Assembly (NCBI GenBank): GCA_028715315.1
Contig: JAQUSA010000003.1
Location: 1-23,099 of the forward strand
DNA from: Candidatus Omnitrophota bacterium
Lineage (GTDB): Bacteria > Omnitrophota > Gorgyraeia > Pluralincolimonadales > Pluralincolimonadaceae
Length of the DNA stretch: 23,099 nt
Direction: 5' to 3'
Shown here: piece by piece, positions 14,928 to 21,978 of the stretch
Position numbering within the stretch: the stretch's first letter is position 1
Layout: every line of letters starts with the position of its first letter
Translations under genes and position numbers: made by a program
The notes under the pieces: generated by a model
Database searches by the model: none
What the model was told of the DNA's origin: nothing
The model's input: the letters and a program-made list of their open reading frames with translations, nothing else

Positions 14928-15568
14928 AGAGCATAAACAGGATATTAAGTGAGCCGCTTTCCGGGCTGTTCATAAAATCGGGGCTGCACCCTAACTCGAT
15001 AACCCTGATGAGCGGCGCCGCCGGGCTTGTCGCCTTCGTCCTTTTCTGCGTGGGTAATAAGGCGAGTTTCATCGCGGGCGCGCTGTTCTTCGAGCTCTTC
15101 TACGTGCTCGACAACTGCGACGGAGAGGTGGCCAGGGCGAAGGGGTTATCGTCAAAATTCGGAAGCTGGCTTGATACGATGGTCGACTATGTAATACACG
15201 TCATAGGGTTCGGCGGCATAATGCTCGGGGCATACAGGCAGAACGAGAACCCGATAATATTCATCGCGGGCATCGCGGCTATGATAGGCATATTCCTGTC
15301 GTTCTTCGTCGTGATCCTCCAGAAGACAAAGAATTACGGCCTCGCGATACACGGCATGCCTAAGGCGCCCGACGGCGCCGTGAAGCAGGTCAGCTTCTGG
15401 GACAAGCTGATAGATGTGTTATCGGTCGGCGATTTCTCGCTTGTAGTTATAATATTCGCCGTTTTCGGGAAGATGGAGGCGCTGCTGTGGCTCGCCGCGG
15501 CGGGGGCCAACCTGTTCTGCGTCATATTGCTCGCGGTTAATTTCAAATATTTGATCGGCCGGGAGTAG
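14924..15568 (+). CDS. CDP-alcohol phosphatidyltransferase family enzyme
   Basis: An integral membrane enzyme of 214 residues. It has the complete signature D-x2-D-G-x2-A-R-x8-G-x3-D-x3-D: Asp63, Asp66, Gly67, Ala70, Arg71, Gly80, Asp84 and Asp88. Hydrophobic helices lie near 25-60, 92-135 and 165-210. The family moves a phospho- or phosphono-group from a CMP/CDP donor to an alcohol in the membrane. Following the putative CMP-AEP synthase (ATGA overlap), it should attach AEP to a lipid alcohol: diacylglycerol to give a phosphonolipid or, given the operon, a hopanoid polyol. The acceptor cannot be told from sequence. GGGAGGG lies upstream of the ATG. Confidence 0.85.
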   Translation: MKSINRILSEPLSGLFIKSGLHPNSITLMSGAAGLVAFVLFCVGNKASFIAGALFFELFYVLDNCDGEVARAKGLSSKFGSWLDTMVDYVIHVIGFGGIMLGAYRQNENPIIFIAGIAAMIGIFLSFFVVILQKTKNYGLAIHGMPKAPDGAVKQVSFWDKLIDVLSVGDFSLVVIIFAVFGKMEALLWLAAAGANLFCVILLAVNFKYLIGRE

Positions 15569-16531
15569 ATGAAAATACTCAAGAAGGCAATACTGGCCCT
15601 TGCGGCCGCGCTCTTTGTATGGATCGTGTTCAAGTCGGGCCCGGACCTTATAATCGCGCAGCTCGTCTCGCTCAACTGGAAGATCGCCGTAGTCATCATA
15701 GCGTATATGATAACCTACTATTTCGATACGACCGGATGGAGATGGGCTTTTCGCAGGGAAGTAAAATTGCCTTCGTTTTGGCGGTTCTTCCTTGCGCGGC
15801 AGGCAGGCGAGGCGATAAATTATACGACGCCGACCGCATACATAGGCGGCGAGCCGGTCAAGGCGCTTGTGTTGCGCAAACGCGACGGCGTGGACATGGT
15901 CGACGGCCTCGCGAGCGTAGTCATAGCGAAGACATCGCTGTTCCTGAGCAAGATCGTCTTCCTGTTTGTCGGCATAATAGTCGCGCTGAGGATATTCAGG
16001 TTCAGCGGCATAGTCGCCACCGGCATACTTTGGACATTTGCCGGGGTCTTCGTCCTGCTGGTCGTCTTTCTTTTCCTGCAGAAGAAGGGCCTCTTCATGC
16101 TCGGGCTCAAGATGGCGCGCAAGTTCAAGCTGAGCGACCCGCTTGAAGGGAAAAGGACGAGCTTTGAGGAGATAGACAGGGTAATAAGCGATTTTTACGC
16201 GAATGAAAGGCCGCGGTTCTTCCTCTCATTCATGTTCCATCTCCTCGGATGGTTCGCGGGGCTTATAGAGGTATACATCATAATGTATTTCCTCGGCGTG
16301 CAGGTCGATTGGGCCAAGGCCCTCGTAATAGAAGTATTTTTCAAGGCCGCGAACTCCGCTTTCTTTTTCGTGCCGGCGGCGCTCGGAGTGCAGGAAGGCG
16401 CCGGGTATGCGGTCCTGGCCGCCCTCGGCATAGGGGGCGAGATCGGCGTTGCGCTAAGCATAGTCAAAAGGATACGCGAGATAGCCTGGGCGGGTTTCGG
16501 GCTCATAATATACTGGAAGACGCCAAAATGA
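15569..16531 (+). CDS. HpnL-like membrane protein (LPG-synthase transmembrane family)
   Basis: A 320-residue polytopic membrane protein of the lysylphosphatidylglycerol-synthase transmembrane (flippase-like) family. The hopanoid-associated protein HpnL belongs to this family. About seven to eight hydrophobic segments are visible, from residues 5-25 to the C-terminus. Family motifs include ARQAGEAINYTTPTAYIGGEP (positions 72-92) and FFVPAALGVQEGAGYAVLAAL. There is no soluble LPG-synthase domain, so lipid transport or flipping is likelier than aminoacyl transfer. It starts at the base after the CDP-alcohol phosphatidyltransferase stop. It could translocate the hopanoid or phosphonolipid made by its neighbours. 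Confidence 0.8.
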   Translation: MKILKKAILALAAALFVWIVFKSGPDLIIAQLVSLNWKIAVVIIAYMITYYFDTTGWRWAFRREVKLPSFWRFFLARQAGEAINYTTPTAYIGGEPVKALVLRKRDGVDMVDGLASVVIAKTSLFLSKIVFLFVGIIVALRIFRFSGIVATGILWTFAGVFVLLVVFLFLQKKGLFMLGLKMARKFKLSDPLEGKRTSFEEIDRVISDFYANERPRFFLSFMFHLLGWFAGLIEVYIIMYFLGVQVDWAKALVIEVFFKAANSAFFFVPAALGVQEGAGYAVLAALGIGGEIGVALSIVKRIREIAWAGFGLIIYWKTPK

Positions 16532-17544
16532 TAGTCGTGACCGGAGCGAACGGTTTTATAGGTTCAAGGGTCGTCCGCCAACTGCTCAGGCAGGGCGAAC
16601 GCGTGCGATGCTTTGTCCGCAGGGACACGAACCTGATCAACCTGGAAGAGAACGGGGCCAGGTATGAAGTCGAGATGGTATGCGGCGACGTAAGGGATTA
16701 CGGCTCGGTCAGGAATGCCGTTAAGGATGCGAGGGCCGTCTACCATATGGCGGCTTACGCGCACCTTTGGTACCCTGACGTCAAAGCCGTATACGATATA
16801 AATTGGAAGGGGTCGAAGAACGTATTCCAGGCCTGTCTTGAAGAAGGGGTCGAGAAGGTCGTATATACGAGTACCGCGGCGATAATGAAGGGCGGCACGA
16901 AGAAAGATCCGGGCAACGAGGACAGCGGAAACCCGGGGCTCCGCGATATGCCGGGCCATTATACCCGCTCAAAGTTCCTCGCTTTCCGGGAAGCGCTGAA
17001 TTATTCAAGGAACGGGCTGCCGGTAACGATAGTCAGCCCGACCACGCCGGTCGGCGACGGTGATTTCAAGCCGACGCCTCCGGGCAAGATGATAATTGAT
17101 TACCTGAAAAGGAAACTGCCCGCCTATATAGGGACGGTCTTGAATTACATAGACGTCGATGACGCTGCCGCGGGGCATATATCCGCCGAAAAGACCGGGA
17201 GGACGGGGGAGCGCTATATATTGGGCGCGCATAACCTCACCCTCGAGGAGCTGTTCGCTATGCTTGAGAAGATAACGGGTATTCCGGCGCCGGGGATAAA
17301 ACTGCCGGTGGCGCCGCTGCTCCCGCTGGGATTCATATGCGGAAAGATATCGGAGAATATAACGCACACGGAACCGCCGGTGCCGTGGGAGGGGCTTAGG
17401 CTGGCCGCGAAGCCCTTCGCGTTCGACTCGTCCAAGGCGGTAAGGGAGCTTGGCCTGCCCCAGGGCGATATCGAAACCGCCTTAAGGAAGGCTGTCGATT
17501 GGTTCCGTTCGAAAGGATACGTAAAGACCGGAGGAGAAAGATGA
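16528..17544 (+). CDS. hpnA: Hopanoid-associated sugar epimerase HpnA
   Basis: An NAD(P)-dependent short-chain dehydrogenase/epimerase of 338 residues. The Rossmann motif TGANGFIG is at the N-terminus. The YxxxK catalytic pair appears in HYTRSKF, and the later KPTPPGKMIIDYL, PAYIGTVLNYIDVDD and GERYILGAHNLTLEE follow the HpnA pattern closely. The frame extends upstream to 16249 over the membrane-protein gene. ATG 16528 is the natural start because it makes an ATGA overlap and puts the Rossmann fold at residue 1. HpnA's exact reaction is unsettled. It is thought to act on the hopanoid side-chain sugar or the ribosyl group. Confidence 0.9.
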   Translation: MIVVTGANGFIGSRVVRQLLRQGERVRCFVRRDTNLINLEENGARYEVEMVCGDVRDYGSVRNAVKDARAVYHMAAYAHLWYPDVKAVYDINWKGSKNVFQACLEEGVEKVVYTSTAAIMKGGTKKDPGNEDSGNPGLRDMPGHYTRSKFLAFREALNYSRNGLPVTIVSPTTPVGDGDFKPTPPGKMIIDYLKRKLPAYIGTVLNYIDVDDAAAGHISAEKTGRTGERYILGAHNLTLEELFAMLEKITGIPAPGIKLPVAPLLPLGFICGKISENITHTEPPVPWEGLRLAAKPFAFDSSKAVRELGLPQGDIETALRKAVDWFRSKGYVKTGGER

Positions 17545-18380
17545 AGATATTGACCCCAAGGAAGATAGGATGCTGTTTCGGAGTCAACCGCGCAGTCAAA
17601 TTGACGGAAGAGGCCCTCTCCCGTGGGGTGCCCGCGTATATAAACGGCGAGCTCGTCCATAATGACACGATAACCAGAAAGCTCTCCGAAAGGGGCCTTA
17701 CCGAGATAAAAAGCATAGACGAGGTGAAGGACGGTACGCTTATCATAAGGGCGCACGGCATCTCCCCGGCCGAAAGGGCGAAGGTTGACGCGAAGAGGAT
17801 AGAGATAGTCGACGCGACGTGCCCGATCGTCAGGCAGGCGCAGGTGGCGGCAAAAAAGATAGAAGAGGAAGGCTACCAGGTCGTAATAGTTGGCGATAAG
17901 TCCCATGCCGAAATAAAAGGCATACTCGGCCACCTGAAGAACGAGGCCCTTGTCGTCTCCAGCCCCAGGGAGATAGACCCGTCCAAGCTCAGGAACAAGG
18001 TAGGCCTCATATTCCAGACTACGCACTCGATAGAGCTCTGCAGGGAAGTCGTGGCGGAAGTCATGAAGGTCTCCCACGAGATAAAGATAGTGAACACGAT
18101 ATGCGCGGATATAAGGAAGAGGCAGGAGGACGCCGTTAAGCTCGCGCAGAAGACAGGGTTGATGATAGTCGTCGGCAGCCATCACAGTTCGAATACGATC
18201 AAGCTCAAGAAGCTGTGCCAAAAATACAACGATAACACGATCCAGATAGAACGCGCTAAGGACCTTGACCCGAAAAGGTTCAAGGGCATTAAGTCCGTAG
18301 GGATAATCGGGGGCGCCTCGACCCCGGATATACTGATAGAAGAGGTCAAGAAGAGGCTGAAGAGCATAAGCAAGAAATGA
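17541..18380 (+). CDS. ispH: 4-hydroxy-3-methylbut-2-enyl diphosphate reductase IspH (LytB)
   Basis: The last enzyme of the MEP pathway, reducing HMBPP to IPP and DMAPP with an Fe-S cluster. The 279-residue protein has the three cluster cysteines: Cys12 (GCCFGVNRAV), Cys94 (DATCPIV) and Cys188 (NTICADIRKRQ). It also has VHNDTI, IFQTTHS and GSHHSSNTIKL. The start is ATG 17541 with GGAGGAG at 17530-17536, sharing ATGA with hpnA. The frame's upstream extension to 17499 is rejected. As part of the hopanoid operon it would raise isoprenoid supply for squalene. IspH next to hopanoid genes is also found in other bacteria. Confidence 0.96.
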   Translation: MKILTPRKIGCCFGVNRAVKLTEEALSRGVPAYINGELVHNDTITRKLSERGLTEIKSIDEVKDGTLIIRAHGISPAERAKVDAKRIEIVDATCPIVRQAQVAAKKIEEEGYQVVIVGDKSHAEIKGILGHLKNEALVVSSPREIDPSKLRNKVGLIFQTTHSIELCREVVAEVMKVSHEIKIVNTICADIRKRQEDAVKLAQKTGLMIVVGSHHSSNTIKLKKLCQKYNDNTIQIERAKDLDPKRFKGIKSVGIIGGASTPDILIEEVKKRLKSISKK

Positions 18381-18964
18381 ACACCAGGATCGCTGTAGTC
18401 TTCGCGCTGTACTGGGAATCGCGCCCCTTTGCCAAGAGGCTCGGGATAGGTTTTGCCGGGTCCCTGCCGAAAGTAGTGTCCGCGCAGGAAGGCGGGATAA
18501 TAATCGCCAGGAGCGGAATGGGAACGGAAAATTCCCGGAAGACGGCCGAGCGCATAATAAACGAATTCCATCCGGACGCCATAATATCTGCGGGTTTTTG
18601 CGGCGCGCTTGTAGATGACCTGAAGATAGGCGATGTGGTAGTATCCGACCTTAAGGACCGCAAGCTCTTCTGCTCGGCAAAGCCCCTTTTTACCTGCGAA
18701 GATAAGACCGCCGCGTTCCATAGGGAAGGCGCTATAGTCGTCGACATGGAATCTTCCGGCGTAGCCGAGGCGGCCGCGGCTGCGGGGGTGCGGTTCCTGG
18801 CGGTCAAGGCGGTAAGCGACACGCTTCTGGAAGAATTGCCGCGTTCGATCCTCGGGTTTTTTTCCGTCCCGAGGCTGATACGTTTCAAGAACGCGTCTGA
18901 TAAGGCGTCTAAAAACCTTTCGGAGTTCCTGCTCGAATACATCAATAAAGGAGATACGAGATGA
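18377..18964 (+). CDS. hpnG: HpnG-like nucleoside phosphorylase family protein
   Basis: This 195-residue protein belongs to the purine/uridine phosphorylase and MTA/SAH nucleosidase superfamily. It shows GMGTENSRKTAE (phosphate/ribose region), SAGFCGALVDDLKIGDVVV, VVDMESSGVAEAA (ribose-binding Met-Glu) and VKAVSDT (the catalytic Asp). In hopanoid operons HpnG removes adenine from adenosylhopane, giving a ribosylhopane on the way to bacteriohopanetetrol. Its place downstream of shc, hpnH and hpnA supports this. The protein is compact: the segment between GDVVV and VVDMES is shorter than is usual for the family. A general MTA/SAH nucleosidase is the alternative. It overlaps ispH and the next gene by ATGA. 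Confidence 0.82.
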   Translation: MNTRIAVVFALYWESRPFAKRLGIGFAGSLPKVVSAQEGGIIIARSGMGTENSRKTAERIINEFHPDAIISAGFCGALVDDLKIGDVVVSDLKDRKLFCSAKPLFTCEDKTAAFHREGAIVVDMESSGVAEAAAAAGVRFLAVKAVSDTLLEELPRSILGFFSVPRLIRFKNASDKASKNLSEFLLEYINKGDTR

Positions 18965-19590
18965 AGATAGTGCCGGCCTTGCTCACCGATAAGCCCGAGG
19001 ACCTGGAGAGGATGATCCGCCAGGCGGAGGGTTTCTGCGGCCTGGTGCAGGTGGATATCATGGACGGGAAATTCGTGCCGTCGAAGAGCATATCGGCCGC
19101 GGACCTCGCGAAGATAAAGACCGGCCTTGAACTCGAGATACATATCATGGTCGAGGACCCTTCGAGCTATATCGTGCCGTTCAAAAATGCCGGAGCAAGC
19201 AGGATAGTCTTCCATTACGAATCGAAGGAAGACCCCGCCGCGGTCATAAAGGGCATCCGCGCGCAGGGCATGCAGGCCGGGATAGCGATAAACCCGGAGA
19301 CGCCCGTATCGAAGGTCGAGCCGTATTTCAAGGATATCGACATACTGCTCTTTCTTTCCGTGAATCCCGGTTATTACGGAAGCAAATTCATCCCCGGGGT
19401 ATGCGACAAGGCGCGCTCACTGAAGGCAAGGAAAGACAGGCCCGTGATAGCTATGGACGGGGGCCTTAAGTCGGATAATATACTGGTGATAAGGGACGCC
19501 GGCGTCGATCTCGCATGCGTTGGAAGCGGAGTATACGGCAGGGGAGACCCCGCGCAGAACTACCGCGCGCTTACCGAAAAGATCGCTTAA
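18961..19590 (+). CDS. Ribulose-phosphate 3-epimerase homologue with an altered metal site
   Basis: A TIM-barrel protein of 209 residues with the recognisable RPE scaffold: VDIMDGKFVP (31-40), IHIMVEDP around His61, SVNPGYYGSKFIP (133-145) and MDGGL with Asp166. True RPEs bind a divalent metal through two His and two Asp. Here Asp32, His61 and Asp166 are kept, but the first His (the H of HxDVMDG) is Gln30. The N-terminal Ser of the usual PSxL is Ala6. Activity may be changed or lost. It closes the hopanoid-phosphonate operon (ATGA overlap with the HpnG-like gene), far from any pentose-phosphate gene. It may be an ordinary divergent Rpe or act on the ribosyl side-chain intermediate, which is inference. 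Confidence 0.8.
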   Translation: MKIVPALLTDKPEDLERMIRQAEGFCGLVQVDIMDGKFVPSKSISAADLAKIKTGLELEIHIMVEDPSSYIVPFKNAGASRIVFHYESKEDPAAVIKGIRAQGMQAGIAINPETPVSKVEPYFKDIDILLFLSVNPGYYGSKFIPGVCDKARSLKARKDRPVIAMDGGLKSDNILVIRDAGVDLACVGSGVYGRGDPAQNYRALTEKIA

Positions 19591-19597
19591 TTTGCTA

Positions 19598-19625
19598 TAG
19601 ACAACGTCCTTTTATATGATATAAT
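19598..19625 (+). promoter_or_regulatory. Promoter of the glycine-zipper protein gene
   Basis: TAGACA (19598-19603), 16 bases, then a perfect TATAAT (19620-19625). It lies in the 56-base gap after the epimerase-like gene. No terminator is evident before it, so the long operon may read through. Confidence 0.65.
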
Positions 19626-19646
19626 TTAACCAAGAAGGAGGGGAAA

Positions 19647-20009
19647 ATGCGCATATTGATCGTGTCAATCATGTTTATAGCACTTACGTTCATGGTACCG
19701 GCCCCTGAAGTTTCGGCCGATGCGTCCGGCCTTATGAGGAACGGCCTCGTCGGAGCCGCGACGGGCGCGGTAGCCGCGGGCGCGTCCCACGGTAAGGCGG
19801 GCAAAGGCGCGCTGATAGGCGCCGGCACCGGAATAGCCGCCAATGCCATAGCGGATGCCCTGATGCCGAGCGAAAAGAGCGCCCCGGCACAGGCTGCTCC
19901 CGCAGCATCCTCTTCGTCCGGCGATTCCAGCGGTTTTGAAAGAGGGTATACGAAAGGCTATGAAGCCGGTTACCAGGCGGGTTACCAGGCGGGAGTGAAG
20001 GGACCGTAG
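19647..20009 (+). CDS. Small exported glycine-zipper protein with Gly-Tyr repeat tail
   Basis: The family is not recognised beyond its composition. The 120-residue protein has a signal peptide (1-24, ending VSA-D). A glycine-zipper segment at about 31-66 is rich in GxxxG spacing and could insert into or line a membrane. A low-complexity Ala/Ser/Pro linker covers about 70-92. The C-terminal tail (94-117) has Gly-Tyr pairs every four residues (GYTKGYEAGYQAGYQAG). The last repeats come from a 12-bp tandem duplication in the DNA. It has its own promoter, a strong ribosome site (AAGGAGGGG) and a terminator, so it is monocistronic. An outer-membrane or envelope-stress role is plausible but unproven. 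Confidence 0.75.
   Translation: MRILIVSIMFIALTFMVPAPEVSADASGLMRNGLVGAATGAVAAGASHGKAGKGALIGAGTGIAANAIADALMPSEKSAPAQAAPAASSSSGDSSGFERGYTKGYEAGYQAGYQAGVKGP
19968..19991 (+). repeat. 12-bp tandem repeat, two copies
   Basis: GGTTACCAGGCG occurs twice without a gap, encoding two consecutive Gly-Tyr-Gln-Ala units in the protein tail. It marks recent slippage growth of the repeat. Confidence 0.9.
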
Positions 20010-20045
20010 GCCCGGACTTATCTCAGGCATAGATTTTGACCTTAC

Positions 20046-20086
20046 AAAAGGCCCTTTGATGATTGAATCGGGGGGCTTTTTGTTTT
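20046..20086 (+). terminator. Rho-independent terminator
   Basis: AAAAGGCCC (20046-20054) pairs with GGGCTTTTT (20073-20081) over 9 bp, including one G-T pair. More T follows. It ends the glycine-zipper gene transcript. Its 3' part overlaps the promoter of the next gene. Confidence 0.8.
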
Positions 20087-20091
20087 ATAAT
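20063..20091 (+). promoter_or_regulatory. Promoter of the mgtE-type gene
   Basis: TTGAAT (20063-20068), 17 bases, then TATAAT (20086-20091). The -35 lies in the loop of the upstream terminator and the -10 in its T-rich tail. Confidence 0.65.
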
Positions 20092-20114
20092 GCTACCCAA
20101 CAACAAGGTGGTGT

Positions 20115-21095
20115 ATGAGCAGAAAATGGGTAAAAGGCGAGACGGTCGGCTCGATAATGAAGAACGAATTCCTGGCCGTCCCCGAACATTTCAGCATAGA
20201 AGAGACGATAAAACATTTCCGGACCGCATCCCTCGAAAAGGTCTCGAAGCCTTCCTATATATATGTCGTTAACCCGAACGGCCATCTCGTAGGCGTAGTC
20301 CAGATGAGGGACCTCCTTAGCCACGCGCCCGGCGTCCTCGTGAAAGATATAATGCTCAAGAACGTGGTGAAGGTCCATGCGGAGATGGGCCAGGAGGAGG
20401 CGGTAAAGCATTTCATAAAGCACCGGTTCCTTGCTATCCCTGTCGTGAACAACGACCAGATGCTGGTCGGCATAGTTACCGCCGACGCGATGGTCGACAT
20501 CGCAGAACTCGAAGCCGAAGACGATATCGCGAAGATAGTAGGTACCGGCGTGGACGAAATAACGAGCCGGTCCATACCGCGCATAGTCCGGCTGAGGCTC
20601 CCGTGGCTCGCCGTAAGCATATTCAGCGGATTGCTCTGCGCTTTCATTACCGGATGGTTCCAGTATGAACTGAAGTCTGTCATCGCGCTGGCTTTATTCA
20701 TACCGATCGTCCTCGGGCTTTCAGAAAGCACCGGGACGCAGTCGGCGACCATAGTGGTAAGGAATATGGCGCTCGGGAGGGCCAGTTTCAGGGATGTGAG
20801 ATGGCTGCTCCAGAAGGAGATACTGGTAGGCGTCATCGTCGGGCTTGTTTGCGGGATGTTTGTCGGGGGAGTCGCGACGATGTGGCAGGAGAGCCCGAAA
20901 CTCGGCGCGGTTCTGGCCTTCTCCATGTCAACCTCGATAATGTTATCCGGTATCGTGGGTTCTTTCCTGCCATTCATATTCCGGAGGTTCGGGTTCGATC
21001 CCGCGCTTTCTTCCGGCCCGATCGTACTTGCCACATGCGATGTCATCACGCTTTTGATTTATTTCAAAGTCTCGGGTTTCTTTCTCGCGGGCTAA
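20115..21095 (+). CDS. mgtE: MgtE-family Mg2+ transporter without the N domain
   Basis: A 326-residue protein with a pair of CBS domains (about 1-65 and 72-130; GHLVGVVQMRDLL and MLVGIVTADAM). The MgtE five-helix channel domain follows (about 150-326). The channel domain has the family signatures LSESTGTQSATIVVRNMALG (positions about 201-220) and DPALSSGPIVLATCDVITLLIYF near the C-terminus. Classical MgtE has about 450 residues because a helical N domain precedes the CBS pair and closes the gate when Mg2+ is high. That domain is absent here. An own promoter and upstream terminator show this is the true 5' end, not a truncation. AAGGTGGT precedes the ATG. The likely role is Mg2+ (or Co2+) uptake with CBS-only control. 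Confidence 0.9.
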   Translation: MSRKWVKGETVGSIMKNEFLAVPEHFSIEETIKHFRTASLEKVSKPSYIYVVNPNGHLVGVVQMRDLLSHAPGVLVKDIMLKNVVKVHAEMGQEEAVKHFIKHRFLAIPVVNNDQMLVGIVTADAMVDIAELEAEDDIAKIVGTGVDEITSRSIPRIVRLRLPWLAVSIFSGLLCAFITGWFQYELKSVIALALFIPIVLGLSESTGTQSATIVVRNMALGRASFRDVRWLLQKEILVGVIVGLVCGMFVGGVATMWQESPKLGAVLAFSMSTSIMLSGIVGSFLPFIFRRFGFDPALSSGPIVLATCDVITLLIYFKVSGFFLAG

Positions 21096-21117
21096 AGGGG
21101 GCCCTTAAGGTGACCAT

Positions 21118-21462
21118 ATGAAAAATAAATATAAGATAGAGGTATTTCCGAACCTGCACAAAGGTTACGAGATAAATATAGAGATCCCCGAGTATACCTC
21201 GGTCTGCCCGAAGACAGGCCTCCCGGATTTCGGCACGATAACGATAAGGTATATGCCGGGCAAGTCATGCATAGAATTGAAGTCGCTGAAATATTACATC
21301 ATCGGCTACCGGAATATGGGGATATTCTACGAGAATGTCATCAATAAGATGCTAAAGGACGTAGTGTCCGCGTGCAAGCCCAAATGGTGCGTCGTGACGG
21401 GTGATTTCAACGCGCGCGGGGGGATAAGGACGACCGTGACCGCCAAATACCGCGTGAAATAA
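21118..21462 (+). CDS. queF: NADPH-dependent 7-cyano-7-deazaguanine reductase QueF
   Basis: QueF reduces preQ0 to preQ1 in queuosine (modified tRNA) synthesis. At 114 residues it is the short, single-domain type. The nucleophilic Cys30 and catalytic Asp37 are in SVCPKTGLPDFG, and the substrate/NADPH motif ELKSLKYY is intact. C-terminal TGDFNARGGI also fits the family. AAGGTGA gives the ribosome site. It follows mgtE after 22 bases and overlaps the next gene as TAATG. Other queuosine genes are not nearby, and no preQ1 riboswitch was seen upstream. Confidence 0.95.
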   Translation: MKNKYKIEVFPNLHKGYEINIEIPEYTSVCPKTGLPDFGTITIRYMPGKSCIELKSLKYYIIGYRNMGIFYENVINKMLKDVVSACKPKWCVVTGDFNARGGIRTTVTAKYRVK

Positions 21463-21977
21463 TGAAGATAACGACAAGGAACGGGGATAAAGGCCGGACG
21501 AAATTGTGCGGCGGCAGGCCCGTATCCAAATGCGACCCCAGGGTGAAAGCCCAGGGCGTATTGGACGAGCTCATATCGTTGCTCGGCTTAGCGAAGGTAA
21601 AGGTTAAGGACCCCTCGGTCAGGAAGAAGATAGGGCTTATCCAGAGGGACCTTTTCAGGATAATAGGTTATATATCATCCGGCGGCGTCCGGGCGGGCTT
21701 CTCGGTCAAGGATTGCGACGTCAGGATGCTCGAGCAGTTCGGAGACGCGGCCGAGGGAAGGATAAGGATGCCTTCGGGGTTCATAGTTCCGGGGGTGAAT
21801 GAGAGCTCGGCCGTCCTGCATGTCGCCAGGGCGATCGCGCGCCGCGCGGAATGCTCCGTAGTCGAGCTCGGAACAAAAATGGATATAGATCCGTGCATAA
21901 CCGCCTACATTAACAGGCTGTCGGACCTGCTGTATGTTTTCGCTGTTTGTGAGGAGGGGGGCTCCGAGCCCGCCTGA
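21462..21977 (+). CDS. pduO: PduO-type ATP:cob(I)alamin adenosyltransferase
   Basis: This enzyme makes adenosylcobalamin from cob(I)alamin and ATP. The 171-residue protein has the N-terminal TRNGDKGRTKLCGG (ATP-binding strand), KCDPRVKAQGVLDEL, and the C-terminal helix signature ARAIARRAECSVV followed by YINRLSDLLYVFA. These are the residues that define the PduO fold. Its ATG overlaps the queF stop (TAATG), so it is translationally coupled. A role in B12-dependent enzymes elsewhere in the cell is implied. No B12 riboswitch or B12 gene is seen here. Confidence 0.92.
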   Translation: MKITTRNGDKGRTKLCGGRPVSKCDPRVKAQGVLDELISLLGLAKVKVKDPSVRKKIGLIQRDLFRIIGYISSGGVRAGFSVKDCDVRMLEQFGDAAEGRIRMPSGFIVPGVNESSAVLHVARAIARRAECSVVELGTKMDIDPCITAYINRLSDLLYVFAVCEEGGSEPA

Positions 21978-21978
21978 T

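Noticed and set aside
17214..18221. 335-codon open frame on the - strand opposite hpnA and ispH
   Set aside because: It crosses two genes with intact catalytic motifs, and its translation resembles no protein family.
21934..21978. Earlier start for the menG/ubiE gene at 21934
   Set aside because: It would overlap the cobalamin adenosyltransferase by 44 bases and add an Arg/Pro-rich N-terminus not typical of the family. Kept as an alternative only.
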